DNA of 64,000 nt, taken from NCBI GenBank assembly GCA_966674685.1, contig CBKWJC010000033.1, positions 1 to 64,000 on the forward strand, in the 5' to 3' direction. The DNA comes from Thainema sp966674685. GTDB lineage: Bacteria; Cyanobacteriota; Cyanobacteriia; Phormidesmidales; Phormidesmidaceae. The position numbers and the translations under genes were made by a program. Position 1 is the stretch's first letter. Each line of letters opens with the position of its first letter. Positions 46,850 to 53,374 of this stretch are shown piece after piece. The notes beneath the pieces are model-generated. The model was not told the origin of the DNA. It ran no database searches and saw only the letters and a program-made list of their open reading frames with translations.

Positions 46850-48028
46850 GCCTTTCACACAGATGACCTGCTTTAGGGTTGCCACGACCTCAACTAGGTC
46901 AGACTGGCTAGCCATCACCTCGTCAATCGGCTTGTAGGCACCTGGAATTTCATCCAGGACGCCCTGATCCTTGCGGCATTCCACACCTGCTGTTTGCTGG
47001 AGTAGATCATCCAGCGAAAAGCGCTTCTTAGCTTGGTTACGGGACATCACCCGTCCAGCACCGTGGCTGCATGAGCAGTAGCTATCGGCATGCCCTTTGC
47101 CCTTGACGATGTAGGACTTGGTGCCCATTGAACCAGGGATAATCCCGTAGTCATTGGTTTGAGCCCGCACGGCTCCCTTGCGGGTGACATATACCGCTTC
47201 ACCAAAGTGGGTTTCCTTTTCGGCGTAGTTATGGTGGCAGTTCACCGACAGCAGCGGCTTGATTGGCTTGCCGCCGGCTAGGTGCTTTTCGACAATCCGC
47301 TTAAAGCGAGTCATCATCACCTCACGGTTGAACCGAGCATAGTCCTGCGCCCACTGCAAATCGCGCCAGTAGGCGGCAAACTCCGGCGTTCCGGCTACAA
47401 AGTAGGATAGATCTGGATCAGGCAGCTTCATTTCGGCCAGCTTCGCCACTTCTTTCGCTGTCTTGATATGATTTTGAGCCAGCATGTTGCCGATATTGCG
47501 CGAACCAGAATGCAGCATCAGCCACACCTGATCGTTGGTATCCAGACACACCTCAATGAAGTGGTTGCCGCCACCCAGCGAACCCATTTGCTTTTGAGCT
47601 TTGCCCGCTAGGTGCTGCACGCCGGAATGCAGCTCTTTGAACTGCTGCCAGCCCTGCCAGTTATCGACTTGCTTATCGGACTCCTTATTTTGGTCAAAGC
47701 CCGTCGGAATCGCTGCTTCAATATCCGAGCGGATTTGCTTCAGCTTGCCGTCAAGCTGGTCAGCCTGGAACGGCGTTTGAATGGCGCACATGCCGCAGCC
47801 GATATCAACGCCCACCGCTGCCGGAATGATGGCGTCTTTGGTGGCAATGACGGAGCCAACTAGCGCACCTTTACCCAGATGCACATCGGGCATCAGCGCC
47901 ACATGCTTAAACACAAAGGGAAGGGACGCAACGTTTTTCGCCATGCTGATTTCGGCGTGTCCCAGGTCGTGATTGGCCCAGGAGAACACAGGTGCTGGTG
48001 TAGAGATTTTGAGTTGTTGATAGGACAT
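46847..48028 (-). CDS. rtcB: RtcB RNA 3'-phosphate/5'-OH ligase
   Basis: 393 residues from ATG 48028 (AAGGAGAATCAAC before it; the open frame upstream crosses an R2 repeat). RtcB joins RNA ends with 2',3'-cyclic phosphate or 3'-phosphate to 5'-OH using GTP and Mn2+, in tRNA splicing or repair of tRNA cut by RNases. Metal-site and guanylation motifs are present: PAAVGVDIGCGM, GSLGGGNHFIE, MLHSGSRNIG, SVNCHHNYAEKE and SHGAGR with the guanylated His. Divergent from a tRNA array and TROVE gene, as in bacterial RNA-repair operons. It ends in the M4 hairpin. Confidence 0.95.
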   Translation of the reverse strand: MSYQQLKISTPAPVFSWANHDLGHAEISMAKNVASLPFVFKHVALMPDVHLGKGALVGSVIATKDAIIPAAVGVDIGCGMCAIQTPFQADQLDGKLKQIRSDIEAAIPTGFDQNKESDKQVDNWQGWQQFKELHSGVQHLAGKAQKQMGSLGGGNHFIEVCLDTNDQVWLMLHSGSRNIGNMLAQNHIKTAKEVAKLAEMKLPDPDLSYFVAGTPEFAAYWRDLQWAQDYARFNREVMMTRFKRIVEKHLAGGKPIKPLLSVNCHHNYAEKETHFGEAVYVTRKGAVRAQTNDYGIIPGSMGTKSYIVKGKGHADSYCSCSHGAGRVMSRNQAKKRFSLDDLLQQTAGVECRKDQGVLDEIPGAYKPIDEVMASQSDLVEVVATLKQVICVKG

Positions 48029-48075
48029 GTTGATTCTCCTTGAACCATTCTGAACCATTGAAAGATATGCCTTCT

Positions 48076-48152
48076 GTAGGGACGGGTTTGGTTGACCAAC
48101 GTTGACCAACTATGATTTAAACCAATCATTTAACGGCTGAACCCGCCCTTAC
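48076..48152. repeat. R2 inverted-repeat element (copy 2)
   Basis: GTAGGGACGGGTTT at the left and AACCCGCCCTTAC at the right, with an inner TTGACCAACGTTGACCAAC direct repeat. Lies just upstream of rtcB. Confidence 0.7.
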
Positions 48153-48179
48153 CCAGTGTTTTGGCTAATGTACCTTCTT

Positions 48180-48246
48180 GTAAGGGCAGGTTTTGTTGAT
48201 CAATGCAGATTTAGACCGATAATTGAGCGGCTAAATCTGCCCCTAC
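48180..48246. repeat. R2 inverted-repeat element (copy 3)
   Basis: GTAAGGGCAGGTTTTGTTGA at the left and AATCTGCCCCTAC at the right, 28 bp after copy 2 in the same direction. Closely resembles copy 1 at 14377. Confidence 0.75.
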
Positions 48247-48370
48247 CTACCATTTTGGGTTGATGATTACCGGATCAACAGCGTAAACCCCGAACCCACC
48301 CTCACTTATTCATCTCGATCAACACCTGGTAGTACGCGATAACAATGCGAGGTACACCTGTAACAATGCT

Positions 48371-48480
48371 GGGCATAAGTTGTCATACGGGAATCGAACC
48401 CATTTGCACTGCCCCGGTGCAACCAAGAACCAATTTCACGATTGGTGGTAATCCAACTGAACCCCGTTGGCGGGTTGTGT
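48371..48480 (-). ncRNA. tRNA-like relic or structured RNA upstream of rtcB
   Basis: On the minus strand a clear T-arm (ATGGG TTCGATT CCCGT) is followed by ATGACAAC, resembling the 3' ends of the Arg and Gln tRNAs of the array (GTATGAA..CAAC). Before it stand TTGCAC/GTGCAA with loop CGGGGCA, ACCAAT/ATTGGT with loop CGTGAA, and CCCG/CGGG. No 5' strand pairs with the 3' acceptor end and U33 is missing, so it is not a normal tRNA: either a decayed tRNA or a tRNA-mimicking RNA. It sits between the DIP1984 and rtcB genes. Confidence 0.4.
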
Positions 48481-48569
48481 TCGCTTCGTGATGAATGAGC
48501 TACCTGCTGTTGCCCTCACCCCCAGCCCCTCTCCCATAGGGCGAGGGGAGCCGGATTTAGATGTCTCAT

Positions 48570-49028
48570 TTAGTTGTCTAGTAAATCAACTTGCCAGTTA
48601 ATCTCCTGAATTGCAGAATCCAGAACGCGATAGTCGCGAGCAAGGGTATCCACTTGGCGCTGAAGTTCGGCGATGTTGACGGTGCTGACAAAACGAACTT
48701 CAGATTGACTATAGCGAGTTGGCTGAATCGCTGCTGCTTCGATTAAGTGACTGTAAATATTACGCTTCGTTTGCAGGGTGTCCCGCTGGGCAAGGGCTTC
48801 AGACAGGGTCTGATCCTGCAAGGAGGTAACAGCGTTGGTTTTATTAATTTGCTGGATGAGTTGAGTCAGTTCAACAATCGCTACATCTAGCTCAGCCAGC
48901 AGTTCCTGTGGGTTTTCGGGCGCTTGCTCGCCTTCTTGCACTTTGGCGCTCCGCATGAGGCGCTGCTGAAGTTGAGCAATTCGCTTTTGACAATCTGCCC
49001 GCACAATCAGGGCTTCTGCTAGCTTCAT
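48570..49028 (-). CDS. DIP1984-family protein
   Basis: 152 residues, mostly helical and probably coiled-coil. The N-terminus MKLAEALIVRADCQKRIAQL and the region with LIQQINKTNAVTSL match the DIP1984 family, small proteins of unknown function. It is the first gene of the minus-strand unit leading to the tRNA-like RNA and rtcB, and faces the tRNA array across a shared ~400-bp promoter region. That context suggests a part in RNA repair, but this is inference. Confidence 0.72.
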   Translation of the reverse strand: MKLAEALIVRADCQKRIAQLQQRLMRSAKVQEGEQAPENPQELLAELDVAIVELTQLIQQINKTNAVTSLQDQTLSEALAQRDTLQTKRNIYSHLIEAAAIQPTRYSQSEVRFVSTVNIAELQRQVDTLARDYRVLDSAIQEINWQVDLLDN

Positions 49029-49058
49029 TTTCCTTACCGTTTCTCTACGGATGAATTT

Positions 49059-49359
49059 ATACTACACTCTTGTACTACATGGCGTCAGTGGCGATTCCGG
49101 AAAGGTTGGAAATTTAGCTAGATTATTTTGTGTGGTAGGTGCTGCATTGGGCAAATGGCCATTTGCCCCTACCAGGTGTGGTGTGTGAGTGCGATCGCAC
49201 TTTTTACACACGGCAGAAATCCATACAAATACATTTGTAGTAGATAGAGTCGGCTCAAGGTATCGCCTTCAAATCCCTATGAAACAAGGATTTGAAGACC
49301 CTCCCCAAAAAGTTGTAGTATACCCTTGACGTTTTGTAGTATGCATATTATTGTAGTAT
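49059..49359. promoter_or_regulatory. Divergent promoter region with TGTAGTAT boxes
   Basis: Boxes matching TGTAGTAT: on the minus strand at 49059-49066 and (TGTAGTAC) 49072-49079, near the DIP1984 start; on the plus strand TGTAGTAG 49236-49243, and exact copies at 49314-49321, 49335-49342 and 49352-49359 before tRNA-Trp. A plausible promoter, TTGACG (49326-49331), 17 bp, TATTGT (49349-49354), is interleaved with the last three boxes. Two exact copies also precede the structured RNA at 56027. Likely operator for an unseen regulator. Confidence 0.6.
49149..49173. repeat. R1 palindrome (copy 3)
   Basis: GGGCAAATGG and its complement, followed by CTACC, between the divergent boxes of the RNA-repair island. 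Same element as 3320, 8998 and 60399. Confidence 0.75.
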
Positions 49360-49427
49360 CAATACAGCGCAAAGGAGCTAAGCCAATTTCACGACTCTTA
49401 CTCAGCACTCAGCACTCAGCCCTTATT

Positions 49428-49498
49428 GCACGGATAGTGTAACGGCAACATAACGGTCTCCAAAACCGTAGTTCGAGGTTCAAATCCTCGTCTGTGCG
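49428..49498 (+). tRNA. tRNA-Trp(CCA)
   Basis: 71-nt cloverleaf. Acceptor GCACGGA / TCTGTGC (one G-U), D stem GTGT/ACAT with a short loop AACGGCA, anticodon stem ACGGT/ACCGT with loop CTCCAAA (anticodon CCA), T arm CGAGG TTCAAAT CCTCG, discriminator G, no encoded CCA. The D loop is small, so this may be a minor or specialised tRNA. First gene of the plus-strand array; the outer helix of the next RNA starts at the very next base. Confidence 0.8.
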
Positions 49499-49621
49499 TG
49501 TCGTGCCCCGATCGGAAAAGCTTACATACTCGCCTAATGGATAAGGCAACTGTCTCCTAAACAGTCGATTGCAGGTTCAAGTCCTGTGTATGAATCAACA
49601 GCTTTTTCAACTTGCACGACA
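49499..49621 (+). ncRNA. Composite RNA A: tRNA-Arg inside two flanking helices
   Basis: Outer helix TGTCGTGC (49499-49506) pairs with GCACGACA (49614-49621). The inner helix GAAAAGC (49515-49521) pairs with GCTTTT (49601-49606). Between outer and inner strands stand CCCGATCG on the 5' side and CAACTT on the 3' side. The inner helix leads into TACATAC, the acceptor strand of tRNA-Arg. The same frame is seen in RNAs at 51039, 51186 and 56027 with covarying pairs. Resembles a Y-RNA-like stem around a tRNA. Confidence 0.65.
49523..49595 (+). tRNA. tRNA-Arg(CCT)
   Basis: 73 nt. Acceptor TACATAC / GTATGAA with one A-A mismatch, D stem GCCT/AGGC, anticodon arm ACTGT CTCCTAA ACAGT (anticodon CCT, reads AGG), T arm GCAGG TTCAAGT CCTGT. 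It has the same acceptor strands as tRNA-Gln at 51066, which ordinary cognate tRNAs would not share, suggesting the acceptor belongs to the surrounding RNA scaffold. Confidence 0.75.
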
Positions 49622-49640
49622 TTTAATGAAATCCGGTTAA

Positions 49641-49703
49641 AACCCATTGTTTATTTTTGCGAAATGCTTGCTTGGCAAGTATTTCGCAAAAATAAATAGG
49701 GTT
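49641..49703 (+). ncRNA. Long perfect hairpin between tRNA-Arg and tRNA-Ala
   Basis: AACCC (49641-49645) and GGGTT (49699-49703) enclose TTTATTTTTGCGAAAT (49650-49665), its perfect complement (49681-49696), and an inner CTTGC/GCAAG stem with loop TTG. No T-run follows, so it is not a standard terminator. It may be a processing site or a separate stable RNA. Confidence 0.55.
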
Positions 49704-49736
49704 CTTACACACGGACTTGGATATTACTCTCATCTT

Positions 49737-49810
49737 GGGTCTGTAGCTTAATTGGGAAAGCATCTGCCTTGCAAGCAGAAAGATGTCGGTTCGAATCCGA
49801 CCAGAATCCA
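49737..49810 (+). tRNA. tRNA-Ala(TGC), acceptor with one extra base
   Basis: 74 nt. Acceptor GGGTCTG pairs with CAGAATCC if one A bulges, D stem GCTT/AAGC, anticodon arm TCTGC CTTGCAA GCAGA (anticodon TGC), T arm GTCGG TTCGAAT CCGAC, discriminator A. The bulged acceptor is unusual and could mean decay or a non-translational role. No outer helices like those of RNAs A and B are seen. Confidence 0.7.
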
Positions 49811-49812
49811 CT

Positions 49813-49909
49813 GTGACTGAACCCGAAGCGGTGGAGGGGCTGGTTTGTGACACCAGTGTTAGCGAGTATCTCCTTCGGAGACGCTTCGCGAACGACTCTC
49901 GTCAGTCAC
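49813..49909 (+). pseudogene. tRNA-His(GTG)-like gene with an insert in the T arm
   Basis: Acceptor TGACTGA (49814-49820) pairs with TCAGTCA (49902-49908); G at -1 and C at 73 give the G-1:C73 pair special to tRNA-His. The anticodon arm CTGGT TTGTGAC ACCAG has anticodon GTG. A 3-bp D stem (CCC/GGG) is possible. The T arm is interrupted: between AGCGAGT and ACTCTCG lies a ~26-nt insert containing GGAGACGCTTCGCGAACG, a palindromic repeat common in cyanobacteria. Probably inactive for translation. Confidence 0.55.
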
Positions 49910-50015
49910 CCCAAAATTTAGTGCTGAGTAGAAAGTGCTGAATGCTGAGTTACTGTAACTCGTTTTACGCCTCGCTCCTCACGCCTCACCTATTCGATGA
50001 AAGGAGGTAACAGCA

Positions 50016-50216
50016 ATGGTTCATATTCGCTTTGAAGGTCGTTCATTTGATGTGACCGAAACTCAACTGGGAATTACAACTGGTATGAATGACATTGCGG
50101 TAAAAGAGCGTGTTTCTCAGCATTTGGATATTCATACGAATCGGCTTTCTGCTTACGTTGTGGATCGCCGTCCTAGTGGGGATTTTATCATTCGTCCGGA
50201 AGCCGTTTACGGTTAA
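50016..50216 (+). CDS. 66-aa protein ending in Tyr-Gly, possible ubiquitin-like fold
   Basis: 66 residues with a strong AAAGGAGG site. Predicted order: strand MVHIRFEGRSFDVTE, loop, helix (NDIAVKERVSQHLDI), strands (RLSAYVVDRRPSGDFIIRP), then the C-terminal EAVYG. Size, strand-helix-strand order and a C-terminal Gly recall beta-grasp ubiquitin-like/ThiS proteins, and an E1-like ThiF gene lies in the same island (57074). I cannot name its family, and the fold is inferred by eye only. Lies between the tRNA-His-like gene and the 243-aa unknown. Confidence 0.7.
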   Translation: MVHIRFEGRSFDVTETQLGITTGMNDIAVKERVSQHLDIHTNRLSAYVVDRRPSGDFIIRPEAVYG

Positions 50217-50239
50217 TCATTGTCTAGGAGGTGATTCAA

Positions 50240-50326
50240 ATGATGTTCGCTAGTAAATGTACAAAATTGACCCTGGTTAACTTGTATTTAGAAACTTCAG
50301 ACTATGAGCGAGCATCGTTTGAGTGA
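50240..50326 (+). CDS. Short ORF overlapping the next start (28 aa)
   Basis: ATG 50240 is preceded by an unusually good TAGGAGGTGATT ribosome site. The 28-codon frame (MMFASKCTKLTLVNLYLETS...) ends at 50326, 23 nt inside the next gene, whose own ATG at 50304 has no ribosome site. It therefore looks like a leader that couples translation of the 243-aa protein; it may also be a small protein in its own right. Confidence 0.45.
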   Translation: MMFASKCTKLTLVNLYLETSDYERASFE

Positions 50327-51035
50327 AATTGTGATTGAGCGTCCTCGACACGGGATGCGAGTAAGCCTGAGAAAAGTGAAAGGCTTTAAGAAACAATTAC
50401 ACAAACTTACCGAAGAAGCGAGTGAAGATGGATTACTCCGGCCCTATTTGATCAAACCTAGAAATAAGTCGAAGTGTTTCTCAGATCATCTTGCTCCCTT
50501 ACGTCGATATTTGCGATCGCAGGTTGGACAACCGTGGAACGATGTCTACAGCAAACTGTGTCAGCAGCTAGACACCAGCACATTATCAGGGCGGCATATC
50601 CTGAGCCATGTGTGGCACTACGTTGAGCGACATGTTGAACTATTTGATGGCATTCCTTATCGGAAATCAGATAGAGGATATCGGCTAACACGGAGTTATC
50701 AATTACAGCTCTATGTTCATCCTGAAACGGGTGTTCTTTGTGATGTAAAAGATCTTGATTCAACGTCCACTGCCAAGTTAAACTCTAAGCCAAATCGGCA
50801 ATTAGATTGTGTGGATCTAGATGCATATCACCAGTATCGCAAAATTGATGATATTTGGTATTTGATTACGTATCAAGACGTACCAGAAAGTGAAATTGTG
50901 TTTGATGTACTACATAGAGCCATGGTTACACCTGACCCTAAACGTTTTAGTAATCGACTCTATGCTGCTCATAAGCAACAGTGCAACAAGCGCGAAATCA
51001 AAATAATTCAAGAGAAGTTGAATCAACTTAATTAA
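50304..51035 (+). CDS. Uncharacterised protein in the RNA-repair island (243 aa)
   Basis: 243 residues, basic N-terminus (RPRHGMRVSLRKVKGFKKQL), no membrane segment. Conserved-looking core: PLRRYLRSQVGQPWNDVYSK followed by SGRHILSHVWHYVERHVEL with several His that could bind a metal. I have a faint impression that proteins with this core occur beside RtcB/TROVE genes in other bacteria but cannot confirm it. Sits between the Tyr-Gly protein and composite RNA B, which begins 4 nt after its stop. Translation probably depends on the overlapping short ORF. Confidence 0.7.
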   Translation: MSEHRLSEIVIERPRHGMRVSLRKVKGFKKQLHKLTEEASEDGLLRPYLIKPRNKSKCFSDHLAPLRRYLRSQVGQPWNDVYSKLCQQLDTSTLSGRHILSHVWHYVERHVELFDGIPYRKSDRGYRLTRSYQLQLYVHPETGVLCDVKDLDSTSTAKLNSKPNRQLDCVDLDAYHQYRKIDDIWYLITYQDVPESEIVFDVLHRAMVTPDPKRFSNRLYAAHKQQCNKREIKIIQEKLNQLN

Positions 51036-51038
51036 TTC

Positions 51039-51166
51039 TCACTTCGTGCCCTAACCAAAAAAGCTTACATACTGGCTCAGTGGTAGAGCAATCGATTTTG
51101 GATCGATCAGTCACAGGTTCGAATCCTGTGTATGAAACAACAGCTTTTTCAACTTGCACGAAGTGA
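51039..51166 (+). ncRNA. Composite RNA B: tRNA-Gln inside two flanking helices
   Basis: Outer helix TCACTTCGTGC (51039-51049) pairs over 11 bp with GCACGAAGTGA (51156-51166). Inner helix AAAAAGC (to 51064) pairs with GCTTTTT (51143-51149). Single-strand segments CCTAACC and CAACTT sit between. Compared with RNA A the outer helix differs in sequence on both strands yet stays paired, which supports a real structure. Confidence 0.68.
51066..51137 (+). tRNA. tRNA-Gln(TTG)
   Basis: 72 nt. Acceptor TACATAC / GTATGAA (one A-A mismatch, as in tRNA-Arg), D stem GCTC/GAGC, anticodon arm ATCGA TTTTGGA TCGAT (anticodon TTG), T arm ACAGG TTCGAAT CCTGT. Embedded in composite RNA B. No encoded CCA. Confidence 0.78.
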
Positions 51167-51185
51167 TCTTTTAGTACTGGCAGTT

Positions 51186-51381
51186 GTTGCCGCGCCCCGA
51201 TCGCAGAAGCTTACATACCCTACCAAAACACAAACTGGTGCGTACACTGGGATGTACGCTGCAAGCCTGAGACCGATAGCAGGCAAAAGGTTAGAGCTAA
51301 GGGATGAGGACTGAGCACTGAGCAAGCAGCTCAGCACTTGTAACTCAGCACTGGCTTGGCTTCTGTAACTTGCGCGGTGAC
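51186..51381 (+). ncRNA. Structured RNA C: same flanking helices, no tRNA
   Basis: Outer helix GTTGCCGCGC (51186-51195) pairs with GCGCGGTGAC (51372-51381). Inner helix CAGAAGC (51204-51210) pairs with GCTTCTG (51359-51365). The 5' part CCCGATCGCAGAAGCTTACA matches RNA A closely, but in place of a tRNA there is a hairpin GCGTACA/TGTACGC and GTGCTGA-type short repeats. The CGTGC/GCACG pair of A and B is changed to CGCGC/GCGCG here, a compensating change. Lies 115 nt before the TROVE start. Confidence 0.6.
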
Positions 51382-51496
51382 TCATCACCGTTGCGTGCAA
51401 CATCTGCCTCCTTCAGTTTTGGATGTTAGATTTTGGAGTTCAGATTCCAATCCAAAATCGCAAATCCAAAATCCAAAATTCTCTAAGGAGGTTCCC

Positions 51497-52930
51497 ATGA
51501 ACAACACTGAACGGGATTTGCGTTTAGAAATGCTCAACAGCTTGCTGACCACTCCGCACCGTAAGCTGGAGCAGGTGGCCGAGATCCACCAGCTAATTGT
51601 AGAGCTTGACCCGATTTTCTACGGTCATCTCGCGGTTTGGTATCAGCGTAATGGTGATGTGCGTGACCACAAGGAAGTGTTTCTGGCGCATTTGCTGACC
51701 AGCGATTTGACTGAACACCGGGATGCTGGCTTCGTTATGCTGCAAGAGTTTCCGCCTTATCAAGTGGCGCGGGTGGTAGACTTCATGAAGCAGCAGCGCA
51801 ATAAGGTGCCTCGTTCTGCTCGGACTGCCGTGCAGCGGTATCTGAAGGCGCGGGAAGGCAATCCTGCTCTGTTCGATCGGGCCGCGCTGCGCGGACGTAA
51901 GGCGATGAAGCACCTATACGCAACGCTGCACATCAAGCCCGATGAGCGGGCGAATGCAATTCTGTTCCGCAATCAGCCTCCGGTTGGTTCACTAGCCGAC
52001 GTGCTGAAGCAGCTCGCCAAAGCTGAGAGTGCGGCAGAGCAGGCACGGTTGATCGTCGAGTTCAAGCTGCCTTATGCGATCGCAATTGGTGCAATCAAGC
52101 AGCTGACTCCAACGGTTCTCGTTGCACTAATCAACAGCATGACGCCGCAGGAGGTGATCAACAACCTCAAGTCACTGAAGGCAAGAGGGGCAATGGATCA
52201 CCCAGAGGTGAAGGCGCTGATTGATGCCAAGCTCGATCAGGCCGCTAAAGGTTCGCGAGTTGCGGCATTTAAGGCTCAGGTTGCTGCCGATGCAGCGGAG
52301 TTTGATGACGAAACCGTGGCTCGGTTGGAGAAGGTAACCAACGAGCAGGTGAAGCGGCGCGGGATGATTAGCCGTCCGACGGCTCTGCTGATAGACAAGT
52401 CAGGTTCAATGGAAAATGCGATCGCAGTTGGTAAGCAGCTAGCGGCGCTGATCTCTGGGATTACCCAGGCTGACCTGTTTGTCTATGCCTTCGACAACAT
52501 TCCTTATCCTGTCACTGCCCAGGGCAAGGAGTTGACCGACTGGGATCGGGCATTCCAGCACATCAAGGCAGGCGGCGGAACCAGCATTGGTGCTTCGCTG
52601 GAGGCGATGCGGAAGAAGCGTCAGGTGGTGGATCAAATCATCATCGTGACGGACGAGGGCGAAAATGCAGCTCCGTATTTCGGTGAGGTCTACAAGACCT
52701 ACTGCCGGGAGTTGGCGGTGATGCCGAATGTGGTTATTGTTCGTGTGGGTAGTTACTACAACTGGCTGGAGAGCCAACTGAAGCAGCAGCAAGCACCTGT
52801 AGAAACGTTTACCTTTGCGGGAGACTACTACAGCTTGCCAAACCTCGTCCCGCTGCTAACGCGGCCTTCTCGTCTGGATCTGCTACTGGAGATTCTAGAC
52901 ACGCCGCTGCCTGTGCGGATGGATAAGTGA
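51497..52930 (+). CDS. Ro60-like TROVE/VWA RNA-binding protein
   Basis: 477 residues from ATG 51497, with AAGGAGG just upstream. The N-terminal ~300 residues are a helical-repeat TROVE-like region (LDPIFYGHLAVWYQRNGDVR, later VGSLADVLKQLAKAES and ALINSMTPQEVINNL). The C-terminal VWA domain has a MIDAS: DKSGSM, GGTSIG, TDEGEN. Ro60 proteins form a ring that binds misfolded RNAs and Y RNAs, and bacterial orthologs often lie with RtcB. The adjacent tRNA-bearing and Y-like RNAs are its natural candidates as ligands. The N-terminal half is divergent, so TROVE is a family-level call. Confidence 0.78.
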   Translation: MNNTERDLRLEMLNSLLTTPHRKLEQVAEIHQLIVELDPIFYGHLAVWYQRNGDVRDHKEVFLAHLLTSDLTEHRDAGFVMLQEFPPYQVARVVDFMKQQRNKVPRSARTAVQRYLKAREGNPALFDRAALRGRKAMKHLYATLHIKPDERANAILFRNQPPVGSLADVLKQLAKAESAAEQARLIVEFKLPYAIAIGAIKQLTPTVLVALINSMTPQEVINNLKSLKARGAMDHPEVKALIDAKLDQAAKGSRVAAFKAQVAADAAEFDDETVARLEKVTNEQVKRRGMISRPTALLIDKSGSMENAIAVGKQLAALISGITQADLFVYAFDNIPYPVTAQGKELTDWDRAFQHIKAGGGTSIGASLEAMRKKRQVVDQIIIVTDEGENAAPYFGEVYKTYCRELAVMPNVVIVRVGSYYNWLESQLKQQQAPVETFTFAGDYYSLPNLVPLLTRPSRLDLLLEILDTPLPVRMDK

Positions 52931-53053
52931 AGTTAGAATAGGGCATACCCAATCGAGTGCCGAGGATTGAGTGCTGAGTGCCGAGTTATTGGCTCAGTAG
53001 TCATCTTGGTCTTTCACTGTAGGGTGTGCCCTTTCTTCAATTAAGAAAACTAT

Positions 53054-53287
53054 ATGTCACCTTCTGCTCTCAATTGGTCACCCGATCCACAGCTTTTTGA
53101 GCAATTGATGGATTTGGCTCAGGAAAGAGGACAATCTCTAGATACGCTTTTGACCGAAGCAATTGTTATGTATCTACGTTCTCAAAAGGTGCAGGAACCA
53201 GAATCTTCAGCACCTGAATGCGATCCACTAATTGGTTTATTTGCTGGCTCATCAGATCTTGCAACTCAAGCAGAAGAGATTACATAA
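53054..53287 (+). CDS. Ribbon-helix-helix-type antitoxin, orphan
   Basis: 77 residues. The N-terminal LFEQLMDLAQERGQSLDTLL region looks like a ribbon-helix-helix dimer domain, and the tail CDPLIGLFAGSSDLATQAEEI is typical of antitoxins that neutralise PIN-domain toxins. The toxin frame expected right after it is missing: only a 15-codon start-like stub follows. Probably what is left of a toxin-antitoxin pair. Confidence 0.6.
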   Translation: MSPSALNWSPDPQLFEQLMDLAQERGQSLDTLLTEAIVMYLRSQKVQEPESSAPECDPLIGLFAGSSDLATQAEEIT

Positions 53288-53374
53288 TGACAAATTCATT
53301 ATATTCGCTCATCACCTTTGCTAATAGTGATTAGAACTTGTTCTGAAACTCAACTAAATTTAAAGTAGAAGTAT

